From Trichocoleus sp. FACHB-40 (GTDB lineage Bacteria; Cyanobacteriota; Cyanobacteriia; Cyanobacteriales; FACHB-T130): a DNA stretch of 46,155 nt. A program made the translations under genes and the position numbers. The stretch spans positions 1-46,155 of the forward strand of contig NZ_JACJPF010000061.1 of assembly GCF_014695915.1 (NCBI RefSeq), written 5' to 3'. How positions within the stretch are numbered: position 1 is the first letter of the stretch; every line of letters begins with the position of its first letter. Of the stretch, positions 33,757 through 42,475 are shown one piece after another. Under the pieces are notes generated by a model. The model worked only from the letters and a program-made list of their open reading frames with translations. It searched no databases and was not told the DNA's origin.

Positions 33757-35388
33757 TTACTTTTTGATTGTCCAAAAAGCAAAATCTTGAGTCGGGTTGA
33801 TGCGAAGACCATTGACACCTTTTTGGGCAAAGGCGTAATCTTTACTTTGCCACAAAGGGACGTAGGGAACATCTTTGGCGAGTAAGTCTTGAATTTCTGC
33901 GAAGACTTTCTTTCTGGCTTCGGGATTTTGTTCTTTTCGCTGCTGTGCAATTAGCTGGTTCATGCGATCGCTATAGTAAAACGACCCCTGCGTTTGGCTG
34001 GCTCCTTCTTGACACCCGGTTGCTGCTGAACCTTTGGTACAATCCAGAAACGGCTGTACGTAGTTGTCAGGATCGAGAAAGTCCGGATACCAGTCCAGTA
34101 AGACTGTCTGATAAATTCCCTGGGACACGTTCTTAAAAAAGCTGGCGGAGTCTTCAGTTTTGACTTCAAATTGCAGCGCGCCACCGAACTGTTGAGTCGC
34201 TAATGCTTGGAGTGTACCAGCAGCGAGTCGGCGAGTAGGTGAAGTAGATGGATACCAAACCTCTAACTTTAGGGGGTTGGTGGGAGAGTATCCGGCTTCC
34301 TGCAACAGTTGTTTTGCTTTTTCGGTGTTGCCATCGCCATACTGGTCTTTGAATACTGGCTTGTAGACCTCAAAGGTTGTCGGCACCATGCTATAAAGTG
34401 GTTCGGCTTGATTTTTCAGCGATCGCTCATTTACCAGCGGTCGATTTACCATCGATGCGATCGCTTGCCGTACTATTGGGTTATCCAGGGGCTTAGTTTT
34501 CGTATTCAGCACCATGTAACTAGCCGCACTTCCCTGAGACTCGTTAACCTGCCAACTGCCTTTTGTCCCCCCATCTTTCAAGCTGGCAATCTGATCTGGA
34601 TCAAGAGATAGGTAAGCAACATCAACGCCGCCAGTACGAAATGTGTTATACAAGTTAGCTGAATTGGTCAGCACCTGTACATCAATTCCCTTATTTACAG
34701 GTTTTTCTCCCCAGTAGTTATCAAATACATCCAACCGTTGCGACTCGCTGCTAAACTGCACCAATTTGTAAGGGCCAGTGCCTACAAATTCGTTTGGTTT
34801 GAATTTTCCTGCGCCAATTTCATAGACTTTCGGGGAAACTGCACTAGCACCGTTAAAGGCAAGTAGAGAAGGAAAGGCAGCAAAAGGCTTTTTCAATTTG
34901 ATGCTTAATTCATACTCGCCGCTTGCCTGCACCGAGTCTACAATATCGCCTAATAGGAATGACGGTTTACCTTTGTTTTCGATGAAGCGTCGTAGAGAAA
35001 ATGCCATTGCTTCGGCATTGAAGGGGGTGCCATCGTGAAATACAACACCTTGACGCACGGGGATGGTATAACTTAACCCATCTGGACTGACTTTAGGTAA
35101 TGCTGTCGCTAACTGGGGTTTGAGGTTGGCAGTTCCCGGTTCGTAGGTATACAAGCGATCGCCCAAATTATAGTGCAAGTAGCTTGCTGCCAGCTCGTAG
35201 TTATCCGCTGGATCCATCGTCCGTGGCTTCTGGGTGGTGCCAATGGTAATGCGACCTCCACCAGCAACAGGAGAAGGAGACACAGCAGTATCAGCACTCG
35301 GTCTTCTACCGCAGCTGACTGCTAGAAATAAACAAAGGGAGAACAAACAAAAAAATTGTCCTGCGCGTCGCCACTGTCTGATGAACAT
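33757..35388 (-). CDS. ABC transporter substrate-binding lipoprotein, peptide (DppA/OppA) family
   Basis: 543 residues. The N-terminus is a lipoprotein signal (FFCLFSLCLFLAVSCG, lipidated Cys26) followed by a short polar linker. The mature protein has the family-5 extracellular solute-binding fold: ITIGTTQKPRTMDPADNYEL, LATALPKVSPDGLSYTIPVR, GVVFHDGTPFNAEAMAFSLRR, VGTGPYKLVQF, NPIVRQAIASMVNR and AKQLLQEAGYSPTNPLKL. It delivers an oligopeptide or similar ligand to the DppB-type permease encoded downstream. The ligand cannot be told from sequence. The first residues of the coding region lie at 35386-35388. Confidence 0.93.
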   Translation of the reverse strand: MFIRQWRRAGQFFCLFSLCLFLAVSCGRRPSADTAVSPSPVAGGGRITIGTTQKPRTMDPADNYELAASYLHYNLGDRLYTYEPGTANLKPQLATALPKVSPDGLSYTIPVRQGVVFHDGTPFNAEAMAFSLRRFIENKGKPSFLLGDIVDSVQASGEYELSIKLKKPFAAFPSLLAFNGASAVSPKVYEIGAGKFKPNEFVGTGPYKLVQFSSESQRLDVFDNYWGEKPVNKGIDVQVLTNSANLYNTFRTGGVDVAYLSLDPDQIASLKDGGTKGSWQVNESQGSAASYMVLNTKTKPLDNPIVRQAIASMVNRPLVNERSLKNQAEPLYSMVPTTFEVYKPVFKDQYGDGNTEKAKQLLQEAGYSPTNPLKLEVWYPSTSPTRRLAAGTLQALATQQFGGALQFEVKTEDSASFFKNVSQGIYQTVLLDWYPDFLDPDNYVQPFLDCTKGSAATGCQEGASQTQGSFYYSDRMNQLIAQQRKEQNPEARKKVFAEIQDLLAKDVPYVPLWQSKDYAFAQKGVNGLRINPTQDFAFWTIKK

Positions 35389-35661
35389 CTATGTCTTAGT
35401 TAAGGATTAACTCGCGAGTCGTTATCAACTTTCCGTGCATTGAATTATAAATCCGTCTAACGCCGATTTTTCTAATTGGGATACTGCGATCGCACTTAAC
35501 GTACTTTTTCGCCTCCCAGTTGCCGACTCTAGTCTCGAAATACTCCTGAAACAGCAGCTATAATAGCCGTCTGGTGTTTGGCAAGTAAAGCGCCACCTCT
35601 CTGCTTGCTCCAACATTTTGCTAATCTAGCCGAGAGTTAAAGCAATTTTCGAGGATTGTCT

Positions 35662-35778
35662 ATGGACGACACATTTATGACTATCCCCAGCAACTGGCAG
35701 GACTGGCTAACTGTATTCGGCTATATAGTCTTTACTAGCTTCATCATCTGGCGCGTCTTTGCAACAAAACCGAAGTAA
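35662..35778 (+). CDS. Unrecognised 38-residue single-pass membrane protein
   Basis: ATG at 35662 with GAGGA (35650-35654) seven bases upstream, an unusually good ribosome-binding site for this window, and a TAA at 35776-35778. The product has a polar N-terminus (MDDTFMTIPSNWQDW), one hydrophobic helix (LTVFGYIVFTSFIIW) and a basic tail (RVFATKPK). The layout resembles small thylakoid-complex subunits (photosystem, cytochrome b6f or NDH-1), but I do not recognise it as any named one. It lies in the 464-bp gap between the binding-protein gene and xisI, on the same strand as xisI, 74 bp upstream of it. Codon use and the ribosome-binding site argue that it is a real gene. Confidence 0.6.
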   Translation: MDDTFMTIPSNWQDWLTVFGYIVFTSFIIWRVFATKPK

Positions 35779-35852
35779 AGAGCGATCGCATATGTCAAGT
35801 TTATAGGCGATTTTATTATGGTTGTAGATATTCAAAAGAAAATAATTGTTCG

Positions 35853-36200
35853 ATGGACAAACTAAATCATTATCCCAATTTAATTCAAAAAATATTAACC
35901 AAATACTATGAGTGGGTGTCTAACACTCCTCAAGATGGTGATGGTATAGAGGAATGCTTAGCATTTGATGAGATTCGAGACCACTATTTTTGGTTTCACC
36001 TTGGCTGGGATGGCAAACATAGGGTTCAATCGGTAATGGTTTACCTGCGGATTCGAGATGGAAAGATTTGGGTTGAAGAGGACTGGACAAAGCAGGGAAT
36101 TGTCAACGAACTGTTAGAAGCTGAGGTTCCCCATGAGGATATTGTTTTGGGATTTCAGCATCCCAGTAAGCGACCGTTGACAGAATTTGCAAGTGCTTAG
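35853..36200 (+). CDS. XisI-family protein (orphan)
   Basis: 115 residues. The sequence matches the XisI family, first described as a controlling factor for excision of the fdxN element in heterocysts: MDKLNHYPNLIQKILTKYY, FDEIRDHYFWFHLGWDG, DGKIWVEEDWTKQGIVNELL and VPHEDIVLGFQHPSKRPLTEFA. XisI is normally encoded directly next to XisH, an endonuclease-like partner, but no xisH is seen on either side. Many non-heterocystous cyanobacteria carry several xisH/xisI pairs of unknown role, so presence does not show heterocyst formation. No strong ribosome-binding site precedes the ATG. Confidence 0.88.
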   Translation: MDKLNHYPNLIQKILTKYYEWVSNTPQDGDGIEECLAFDEIRDHYFWFHLGWDGKHRVQSVMVYLRIRDGKIWVEEDWTKQGIVNELLEAEVPHEDIVLGFQHPSKRPLTEFASA

Positions 36201-36261
36201 TTTGGATTTTTGGTCTGATTGCGATCGCATTAAGTTTACGCAATTATTAGCTTCGTCAGGT

Positions 36262-36287
36262 AAGGTAGGCAATGCCCACCCTACCTT
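36262..36287. repeat. Dispersed palindromic element between xisI and cysA
   Basis: AAGGTAG (36262-36268) and CTACCTT (36281-36287) pair around GGCAATGCCCACC. This type of GGTAGGCAATGCCCACCCTACC palindrome is a dispersed intergenic element in cyanobacteria. It lies between two convergent genes and may assist termination. Confidence 0.6.
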
Positions 36288-36379
36288 TGAGCTGATAGGG
36301 TGATTTTAAGCAACGCATGGAAAGTTAACAATGCCCTAGCGATCGCGCCTACGCCTTAAACTTCTCAATAATCAGCAAA

Positions 36380-37396
36380 TCAAATTGAATAGTACAGTGG
36401 GAAAGATTTTGCGTCTTTTGGCTTGACAAATACTTGTTGTTGTGTATTGAGTTTCAATTGGTCAAACTTTTCGCGGGAAATGTTCGCTGTCACCACCTGA
36501 CCATCATCTAAGATTAATTCTGCTTGAATTTCCCAACCTAGATGAATCAGACGATTGACTCTGGCAGATACAGTAGTTCCGTTTGGCTCAGTTTGAATTA
36601 CCACATCATGGGGACGCAAAAATATTTCCGGTTGGCTGGAATCAAACCCGTTACCCTGGAAAATGTGTGAACTACTGGGTAACACATTTACCGGACCAAT
36701 AAAACTCATCACAAAAGGCGTGGCTGGGTGGTCGTAAATCTCGGCTGGCGTTCCCACCTGCTCAATTTTGCCTTTGTTCGTCACCACGATTTCATCAGCA
36801 ACTTCCATTGCTTCTTCCTGGTCGTGGGTGACGAAAACCGTTGTAACGTGTACTTCGTCGTGCAGCCGCCGCAACCAAGCTCGTAGGTCTTTGCGAACTT
36901 TGGCATCTAATGCTCCGAAGGGTTCATCCAGCAGCAATACCTTGGGTTGAACTGCTAGACTTCGCGCTAGGGCAACTCTTTGCCGCTGACCTCCGGAGAG
37001 TTGGGAAGGATAGCGATCTCCTAGTCCTTTCAATTGAATTAACTCTAGCAATTCTTCCACCCGCGCCTTGATTTTTGCCTTGGGAACTTTTTGAATTTCC
37101 ATCCCAAAGGCGATATTGTTGCGGACACTCAGGTGCTTAAACAGGGCATAGTGCTGAAACACAAACCCGATATTTCTATCTTGGACGCTCTGATTTGTGG
37201 CATCTTTGCCAGTGATCCAGATTTTGCCACTATCTGGTATCTCTAGACCAGCTATTAGCCGCAGTAGCGTAGATTTTCCCGAACCCGAAGGCCCCAATAG
37301 CGCCACCAGAGAGCCAGTTTTAATTTCTAAGCTTACCTGGTCAACGGCTTTGAAACTGCCAAACTGTTTAGATACGTTTTCAACAACTATGCCCAC
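36380..37396 (-). CDS. cysA: Sulfate/thiosulfate ABC transporter ATPase
   Basis: 338 residues from a GTG at 37396, preceded by AGGGG at nine bases. A TTG at 37405 would add three residues, but the family normally starts [13 protein letters not shown]. The ABC domain (about 3-235) has Walker [10 protein letters not shown], signature LSGGQRQR, Walker B VLLLDEP and the switch His in [10 protein letters not shown]. The C-terminal TOBE-type domain (about 240-338) is the CysA regulatory part. CysA powers sulfate/thiosulfate import with CysT, CysW and a binding protein, none of which is nearby. Molybdate or other anion transporter ATPases share the fold, but overall sequence favours CysA. Confidence 0.9.
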   Translation of the reverse strand: MGIVVENVSKQFGSFKAVDQVSLEIKTGSLVALLGPSGSGKSTLLRLIAGLEIPDSGKIWITGKDATNQSVQDRNIGFVFQHYALFKHLSVRNNIAFGMEIQKVPKAKIKARVEELLELIQLKGLGDRYPSQLSGGQRQRVALARSLAVQPKVLLLDEPFGALDAKVRKDLRAWLRRLHDEVHVTTVFVTHDQEEAMEVADEIVVTNKGKIEQVGTPAEIYDHPATPFVMSFIGPVNVLPSSSHIFQGNGFDSSQPEIFLRPHDVVIQTEPNGTTVSARVNRLIHLGWEIQAELILDDGQVVTANISREKFDQLKLNTQQQVFVKPKDAKSFPLYYSI

Positions 37397-37730
37397 TGCT
37401 TTCAACCCCTAGACAAGAACTTTCTTGAATTTATCCTGGGTGGTAATCAACCCGCAAAATATCAGAATAAAATAATCCCCGGTTTCCCGATGATCTTACC
37501 GTATTTTGTTATATCACACATGGAGAGGATTGGGAATTGGGGACTAGGGACTGGGGACTAGGGGCTGGGTAAGATTCTTCCCAATCCCCAATCCCCAATT
37601 CCTTATCCCCATTTGTAGATGTGTTAAGCTCTGTTGCAATTCAGTAAGATCCAGAGGGCTAGGCTTCAGCTAAATAGAAAGTCCGTGATAACATCTCACC
37701 TTGTAGCCGTAAGAAATTGGGAGAAGACCT
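37397..37730. other. Divergent promoter region between cysA and chlP
   Basis: 334 bp without a gene. It contains a long GGGGACT/GGGGATT heptamer array with a complementary arm (37527-37610). The ribosome-binding site GGGAGAA (37719-37725) for the TTG start of chlP is also here. I cannot assign promoter hexamers. Confidence 0.5.
37527..37610. repeat. GGGGACT heptamer array with complementary arm
   Basis: Left part: GGATTGGGAATTGGGGACTAGGG-type units, with three GGGACT/GGGGACT copies followed by GGGGCTGGG. Right part: CTTCCCAATCCCCAATCCCC-type units. The two arms can pair over about 30 bases. Same class as the arrays around the four-helix-bundle gene. Confidence 0.8.
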
Positions 37731-38951
37731 TTGACACTACGGGTTGCTGTTGTAGGATCGGGACCTGCGGGTTCATCTGCTGCCGAAACCTTGGCAAAAG
37801 CCGGAATCGAGACTTACTTGTTTGAGCGCAAGCTAGACAACGCCAAGCCTTGTGGCGGGGCAATTCCGCTGTGCATGGTGAGTGAGTTTGATCTGCCGCC
37901 AGAGATTATCGATCGGCGGGTGAGAAAAATGAAGATGATCTCACCTTCCAATGTTGAAGTTGATATCAATATCCAAAAAGAAGATGAATATATCGGTATG
38001 TGCCGTCGCGAGGTGCTGGATGGCTTCTTGCGCGATCGCGCTGCCAAGTTGGGTGCTAATTTAATCAACGGCACCGTTTATAAACTGGATATACCCACAA
38101 ACAATACTGACCCTTACACCTTGCACTACGCCGATCATTCGGATGGTAGCGCTGAAGGAGTAATGAAGACCCTGAAAGTCGATTTGGTAATTGGGGCAGA
38201 TGGTGCAAATTCCCGCGTTGCTAAGGCAATTGATGCCGGGGATTATAATTATGCGATCGCTTTCCAAGAGCGAATTCGCCTGCCAGATGACAAAATGGCT
38301 TACTACAACGACCTGGCAGAAATGTATGTCGGTAACGATGTCTCTACTGACTTCTACGCCTGGGTATTCCCCAAATACGACCACGTAGCTGTCGGTACTG
38401 GCACCATGAAGGTGAACAAAGCCGACATCAAAAATCTGCAAGCAGGCATCCGCGCCCGTGCTGCCCGTAAGCTTGCAGGCGGTGAGATTATTAAAGTAGA
38501 AGCTCACCCGATTCCAGAGCATCCCAGACCCCGCCGCGTCGTCGGTAGAGTCGCCCTAGTAGGAGATGCTGCCGGAACTGTCACCAAGTCTTCTGGTGAA
38601 GGTATTTACTTTGCCGCTAAGTCGGCGCGGATGTGTGCTGAAACCATTGTGGAATTTTCCAACGGTGGTCAGCGCATTCCTAGTGAAGCCGACCTCAAGG
38701 TGTACCTGAAGCGTTGGGATAAGAAGTACGGACTCACCTACAAGGTGCTGGATATCCTGCAAACCGTCTTTTATCGTTCCGATGCTACCCGCGAAGCCTT
38801 TGTAGAGATGTGCGCTGACAAAGACGTGCAGAAGCTGACATTTGACAGCTACCTCTACAAAACGGTTGTCCCAGCAAATCCCTTGATTCAAATGAAGATT
38901 ACTGCCAAAACCATTGGTAGTTTGCTTCGGGGTAGTGCTTTAGCTCCGTAA
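37731..38951 (+). CDS. chlP: Geranylgeranyl diphosphate/chlorophyllide reductase
   Basis: 406 residues with a TTG start at 37731. The start is supported by GGGAGAA six bases upstream and by the family N-terminus MTLRVAVVGSGPAGSSAAE. ChlP reduces the geranylgeranyl chain to phytyl for chlorophyll a, tocopherol and phylloquinone. Motifs are the FAD-binding GSGPAGSSAAE, KLDNAKPCGGAIPLCM, IGADGANSRVAKAI and the GD-box VGRVALVGDAAGTVTKSSGEGIY. It is a flavoprotein of the thylakoid. It stands alone, with a likely terminator at 38994-39028. Confidence 0.96.
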   Translation: MTLRVAVVGSGPAGSSAAETLAKAGIETYLFERKLDNAKPCGGAIPLCMVSEFDLPPEIIDRRVRKMKMISPSNVEVDINIQKEDEYIGMCRREVLDGFLRDRAAKLGANLINGTVYKLDIPTNNTDPYTLHYADHSDGSAEGVMKTLKVDLVIGADGANSRVAKAIDAGDYNYAIAFQERIRLPDDKMAYYNDLAEMYVGNDVSTDFYAWVFPKYDHVAVGTGTMKVNKADIKNLQAGIRARAARKLAGGEIIKVEAHPIPEHPRPRRVVGRVALVGDAAGTVTKSSGEGIYFAAKSARMCAETIVEFSNGGQRIPSEADLKVYLKRWDKKYGLTYKVLDILQTVFYRSDATREAFVEMCADKDVQKLTFDSYLYKTVVPANPLIQMKITAKTIGSLLRGSALAP

Positions 38952-38993
38952 TCGCGCATCCATTACCTGATAATCTCCGACTAGACCAGTGTC

Positions 38994-39028
38994 TAGGCAT
39001 CATTAAGATGTCTGATGCTGGTCTTTTT
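38994..39028 (+). terminator. Rho-independent terminator after chlP
   Basis: GACCAG (38994-38999) pairs with CTGGTC (39018-39023), and an inner AGGCATC/GATGTCT stem with one G-T pair closes on a short loop. A TTTTT run (39024-39028) follows. This lies 43 bp after the chlP stop. Confidence 0.75.
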
Positions 39029-39065
39029 CGCGAACCGAGCTAATGGCTGCGGCATCTACCGTAAA

Positions 39066-39083
39066 TTTACTTAGTTAAGTAAA
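39066..39083. promoter_or_regulatory. Palindrome upstream of the PEP-CTERM gene
   Basis: TTTACTTA GT TAAGTAAA is an exact inverted repeat with 8-bp arms and a 2-bp centre, followed by CTTTTTATTAC. It lies about 150 bp before the PEP-CTERM gene start. The tight symmetry suits a dimeric regulator site; a weak hairpin is the alternative. A TATAAG-like -10 lies near 39107. Confidence 0.4.
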
Positions 39084-39234
39084 CTTTTTATTACACATAC
39101 TCAATTATAAGTATGGTCATTGATGCTATATCTTCACACTTTAATGAAGACTTGGTAAAGAGGGAACTTTTTGCTTGTGTGCAGCTCCTGAGCAGAGTTA
39201 CTTTGGCTTAAGCAAGCTACCTAAGAGATAAATT

Positions 39235-39996
39235 ATGTTAGTTAAATTCACCAACCTTCAGTTTAAATTAGCTACCGCTGCGCTAAGTATTACCGCAGTG
39301 GTGGGCATAACAGGTCAAGCCCAAGCTATAACTTTTACAGGAACATCATCTGGCTCGTGGGGATTGCCTACTAATCCCTCTAGGAGTACCTTTCTATCTA
39401 ATCAGAATGGCGGTATAAATAATCGTCTAACTTGGGGCAATCCTGGGGCTGGTAGTTTCACCAACTTCGTCCAGTATGATAGTGTAGGCTTTAGCGCTAG
39501 CAAGGATAGCTTGTTCAACCTTGGCAATCTCTCTTACCGCAATGGTGCGACGTCCGATACCTTTGACGGCGACTTCCCGCTCAGTGTTGCTCTGTCTTTG
39601 AGCAATCCTTTGAGTACCACAGAGACTTTTGACTTCTCATTTAACATCTTCAACACACCCAACAACACTGGCAATCCGGTTTTAGATGGCGACAGATTGC
39701 GTTTTTCTACTGCTGGTGCATCCAGTCAAATGTTTAGCTACCAAGGAGTTGATTACACTCTGGAACTGGTTGGCTTCTCTTCTGATGGTGGTAACACCGT
39801 TGTCAGCGAATTCAACGCACCCGAAGAAAGTACCGCCCGCGCCTCTTTGTTCGGCAAACTGACTGCTGTTGAACCACCAGCAAAGACACCTGAGCCTGCA
39901 AGTGTAGTTAGCCTGTCTCTATTAGGTATCTACGGTGCTGCTCGTCGCAAAGGAAGTAAGCTAAAAGCTGTAAAAGTTGCTGTTTCCTCCAAGTAA
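39235..39996 (+). CDS. PEP-CTERM sorting-domain protein (choice-of-anchor K type)
   Basis: 253 residues. A signal peptide ends at AQA (residue 31). The mature domain starts ITFTGTSSGSWG and contains LTWGNPG, SFTNFVQYDSVGFSA, FNLGNLSYRNG, FDFSFNIFNTPN and LELVGFSSDG, a beta-sandwich pattern I associate with the choice-of-anchor K family. The C-terminus has PEPASVVSLSLLGIYGAARRK, a PEP-CTERM signal: PEP motif, hydrophobic stretch, basic cluster. Such proteins are sorted by an exosortase to the cell surface or extracellular matrix. Unlike most, it has about 15 extra residues after the basic cluster. No exosortase gene is nearby. Confidence 0.85.
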   Translation: MLVKFTNLQFKLATAALSITAVVGITGQAQAITFTGTSSGSWGLPTNPSRSTFLSNQNGGINNRLTWGNPGAGSFTNFVQYDSVGFSASKDSLFNLGNLSYRNGATSDTFDGDFPLSVALSLSNPLSTTETFDFSFNIFNTPNNTGNPVLDGDRLRFSTAGASSQMFSYQGVDYTLELVGFSSDGGNTVVSEFNAPEESTARASLFGKLTAVEPPAKTPEPASVVSLSLLGIYGAARRKGSKLKAVKVAVSSK

Positions 39997-40053
39997 GATA
40001 CTGAGGCTCTGCCTCATATTTTCGTCACCCAGTTTACGCCTGGTAACGAAAAG

Positions 40054-40091
40054 AAGGCAAAACAAAGAGTTTTCTCTCTTTGTTTTGCCTT
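40054..40091. terminator. Strong bidirectional terminator (PEP-CTERM gene / rpaA)
   Basis: AAGGCAAAACAAAGAG (40054-40069) and CTCTTTGTTTTGCCTT (40076-40091) are exact complements, a 16-bp stem with a 6-nt loop and a T-rich 3' side. It lies between two convergent genes and should terminate both. Confidence 0.9.
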
Positions 40092-40113
40092 TTGTATGAG
40101 AGCCTTTTCCCTT

Positions 40114-40842
40114 TTAAACCGCGTCTGCGGTCATTTGTTCAGCGTTTGGCAACTCCAGACAATAGCCTGCACCATACACAGTTTTGATATAGCGTGGGTG
40201 ACGCGGATCTGGCTCTAGCTTCGTTCTTAAGTGCCGGATATGCACCCGAATGGTTTCTATGTCATCATCCGGGTCATACCCCCAGACTTCCCGCAGAATT
40301 TCACTGGGAGAGACAGTTTGACCGTGCCTTTGGAGTAAGCAGTGCAATAGTTCAAACTCCAGATGAGTTAGCTTAACCGTTCCACTGAACCAGATAGCCT
40401 CAAATCTTTCTGGTACTAACGTTATCGGCCCATAGCTGAGGATTTCCGAGTGTTTGGCTGCTTGAGGGATGCGGTCTGTACGTCGCAACAACGCCCGCAC
40501 TCGTGCCAGCATTTCTTCCACTTCAAACGGCTTGGTCAGGTAATCATCGGCACCAGCATTAAAGCCTTCTACTTTATTTTGAGTCTGACCCAGTGCTGTC
40601 AACATTAGCACCGGAATATCGGCAGTACGCTCATCCCGCCGCAAGCGCTGGCAGACAGTGAAGCCGTCTACCTTGGGCAGCATCAAGTCGAGCATGATCA
40701 GGTCTGGTTGCAGTTGCATAGCCAAAGCCTGACCTTTTATGCCGTCTGGTGCTTGGCTGACATCGTATCCAGCCATTTCCAGATTGATTGAGACTAATTC
40801 TGCGATCGCAGCGTCGTCGTCGATGACGAGTATCCGGGGCAT
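40114..40842 (-). CDS. rpaA: Response regulator RpaA
   Basis: 242 residues from the ATG at 40842, where the family start [10 protein letters not shown] falls; an upstream codon at 40881 adds 13 non-conserved residues. RpaA is the OmpR-type regulator downstream of the KaiC clock through SasA and CikA, and is also linked to phycobilisome-photosystem coupling. The receiver domain has Asp8-10, phospho-acceptor Asp52 (IMLDLMLP) and Lys104 (YLTKPFE). The winged-helix DNA-binding domain (about 140-235) includes [14 protein letters not shown] and [18 protein letters not shown]. Two TATAAT-like -10 hexamers lie on the minus strand at 40919-40924 and 40931-40936. RpaB is the close paralogue, but its N-terminus and linker differ from this one. 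The kinase is not in the window. Confidence 0.88.
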   Translation of the reverse strand: MPRILVIDDDAAIAELVSINLEMAGYDVSQAPDGIKGQALAMQLQPDLIMLDLMLPKVDGFTVCQRLRRDERTADIPVLMLTALGQTQNKVEGFNAGADDYLTKPFEVEEMLARVRALLRRTDRIPQAAKHSEILSYGPITLVPERFEAIWFSGTVKLTHLEFELLHCLLQRHGQTVSPSEILREVWGYDPDDDIETIRVHIRHLRTKLEPDPRHPRYIKTVYGAGYCLELPNAEQMTADAV

Positions 40843-41109
40843 CACTAGAAATTTATAGCTACAGTTTTTTTTAACTTTCAATAAGAACCTTCATAGAAAT
40901 ACAAAGATTCCTGTACAGATTATACGCAAGATTATAAATTCTTCCTAAAGATAGTCTTGTATTATTCAAAAAATCGCTATACAGGTTAAGTAATAACCGT
41001 TTTCCGACGGTAATACAACTTAATATTTCCCAACCACCATCAAAAAGACTGGTTGAGGAAAAAATATATTTGGCAACAGCAGCGGCATTCTGCTGATATG
41101 GACAAAATT

Positions 41110-42396
41110 TTATAAATTACTGGTTGGCGCTTCCAGAACGCTGACATCAATCAACGGCGTAGCATTGAACCCTTGCTCAAGTAAGTGGCTTTGGATATTG
41201 CGTTCGATCTGGGTGCGAATTTCTTCGGTAGGCATGGTAATGCCTTCGCGACGTTGAACGTAGATGGTGCCGAGCATAGTGTTTTGACCTTTAATATCGG
41301 CACGGGTGAAACGGACATTCGCCTCCACCAGGTCGGCTAAATCACTTCCATTCAGCACCTTCTGAATCTCGCCAACAGCACGTTGGGCGCGGCTGGAACG
41401 CTGCAATTGCGGGGGATTAGAGAACTGCCAAGTCAGCAAACCCGCTAAAGCCAAAATTGTAGCTGTAAGACCGGAGGGAAAAACCCAATTTTTCCCTCTG
41501 TCGTAACGAGCGCCGCGAGGGGAGAGTCCGTAGAGGCGGAAGACGATCGCTCCTGAAAAGTTAATCCCAACCAATTGCAGCAATAACACAAAGAAGCCGT
41601 TAAGCGCCAGATCCCATTGACCAATGGCGATCGCCATCCCAATTAATCCCGCAGGGGGTGCAAGTGAAGCCGCCACCAGGGTTCCCACCGCTGCCCCCGA
41701 TACCAAACTACTCCGCTCAGATTGCACCAGGTTCAAGGCTCCAGCCGCACCTGCAACTAGGGGCAGCATTACTGCTACTGTGGAAAGATTACTGGTGCTA
41801 ATCATTTGTTCTGTGGCGGCTTCCTGCCTTAATAGCAGGCTAAGTAGGCCAGTTACGGTGATTGTTACCGCCAGCGCTGCAACATATCTTAAGAGGCTAC
41901 GTTTGAGCAATGTTCTATCACCGCGTGCTGTAGCGATCGCTACGTTCATGGCTGGCCCCGCGAACGGCGCAATTAACATGGCAGCAACTAGCAAATAGGT
42001 AGTATTGGTAAATAAGCCAATCCAGACAACAAAGCCTGCTGCTGCTGCATACCCCAAAAATCCTCGCCAGGAACCGACGCTTTGCAAACCTCCGAGAAAC
42101 ACTTCTACGGGAGCGCGATTGCCGACATCTTTAACCTGCTGTGGTGCCTCAGAAGGTGGTGGCTGTAAGGTAATCACCCCACGGGGAATTAGCGTGATGT
42201 GGGCATTTGGGAGCTTTTCCAGTTGTGACAACAGCTGCTCAACTTTCCCATTAGGAACATTAACGATCGCTAGATCCAACGGCCCTTCAGTCCCAGTGGC
42301 TTCTAGGAGGGCAAGGTTTGCTCCATCACAACTCTTAGCGATGTCGATAACTTCTTGCCCGCTTCCGCGTGACACCTGCACCAGTAATTGCCGCAT
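41110..42396 (-). CDS. DUF389 integral membrane protein
   Basis: 428 residues. A small soluble N-terminal domain (about 1-85, MRQLLVQVSRGSGQEVIDIA) precedes a hydrophobic core of several helices (about 110-340). The core includes VAAMLIAPFAGPAMNVAIA and SSLVSGAAVGTLVAASLAPPAGLIG, the proline/glycine-rich hallmarks of DUF389. A second soluble domain (about 345-428) follows. The family is widespread in bacteria and archaea but has no established function; a transport or ion-conducting role is only suggested by topology. It stands alone between rpaA and the aminotransferase gene, all on the minus strand. Confidence 0.9.
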   Translation of the reverse strand: MRQLLVQVSRGSGQEVIDIAKSCDGANLALLEATGTEGPLDLAIVNVPNGKVEQLLSQLEKLPNAHITLIPRGVITLQPPPSEAPQQVKDVGNRAPVEVFLGGLQSVGSWRGFLGYAAAAGFVVWIGLFTNTTYLLVAAMLIAPFAGPAMNVAIATARGDRTLLKRSLLRYVAALAVTITVTGLLSLLLRQEAATEQMISTSNLSTVAVMLPLVAGAAGALNLVQSERSSLVSGAAVGTLVAASLAPPAGLIGMAIAIGQWDLALNGFFVLLLQLVGINFSGAIVFRLYGLSPRGARYDRGKNWVFPSGLTATILALAGLLTWQFSNPPQLQRSSRAQRAVGEIQKVLNGSDLADLVEANVRFTRADIKGQNTMLGTIYVQRREGITMPTEEIRTQIERNIQSHLLEQGFNATPLIDVSVLEAPTSNL

Positions 42397-42475
42397 ATCT
42401 CCCTGCCTAAACTGCGATCGCTATCAGGGTATATCACTGGAGTTAGAGCCTGCATCACAGTTTAGGTAGATTTCA

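Noticed and set aside
35425-35616. 63-codon minus-strand frame between the binding-protein gene and the small membrane protein gene
   Set aside because: It has no ribosome-binding site, no recognisable motif and contains a HIP1 octamer. It cannot be told from chance.
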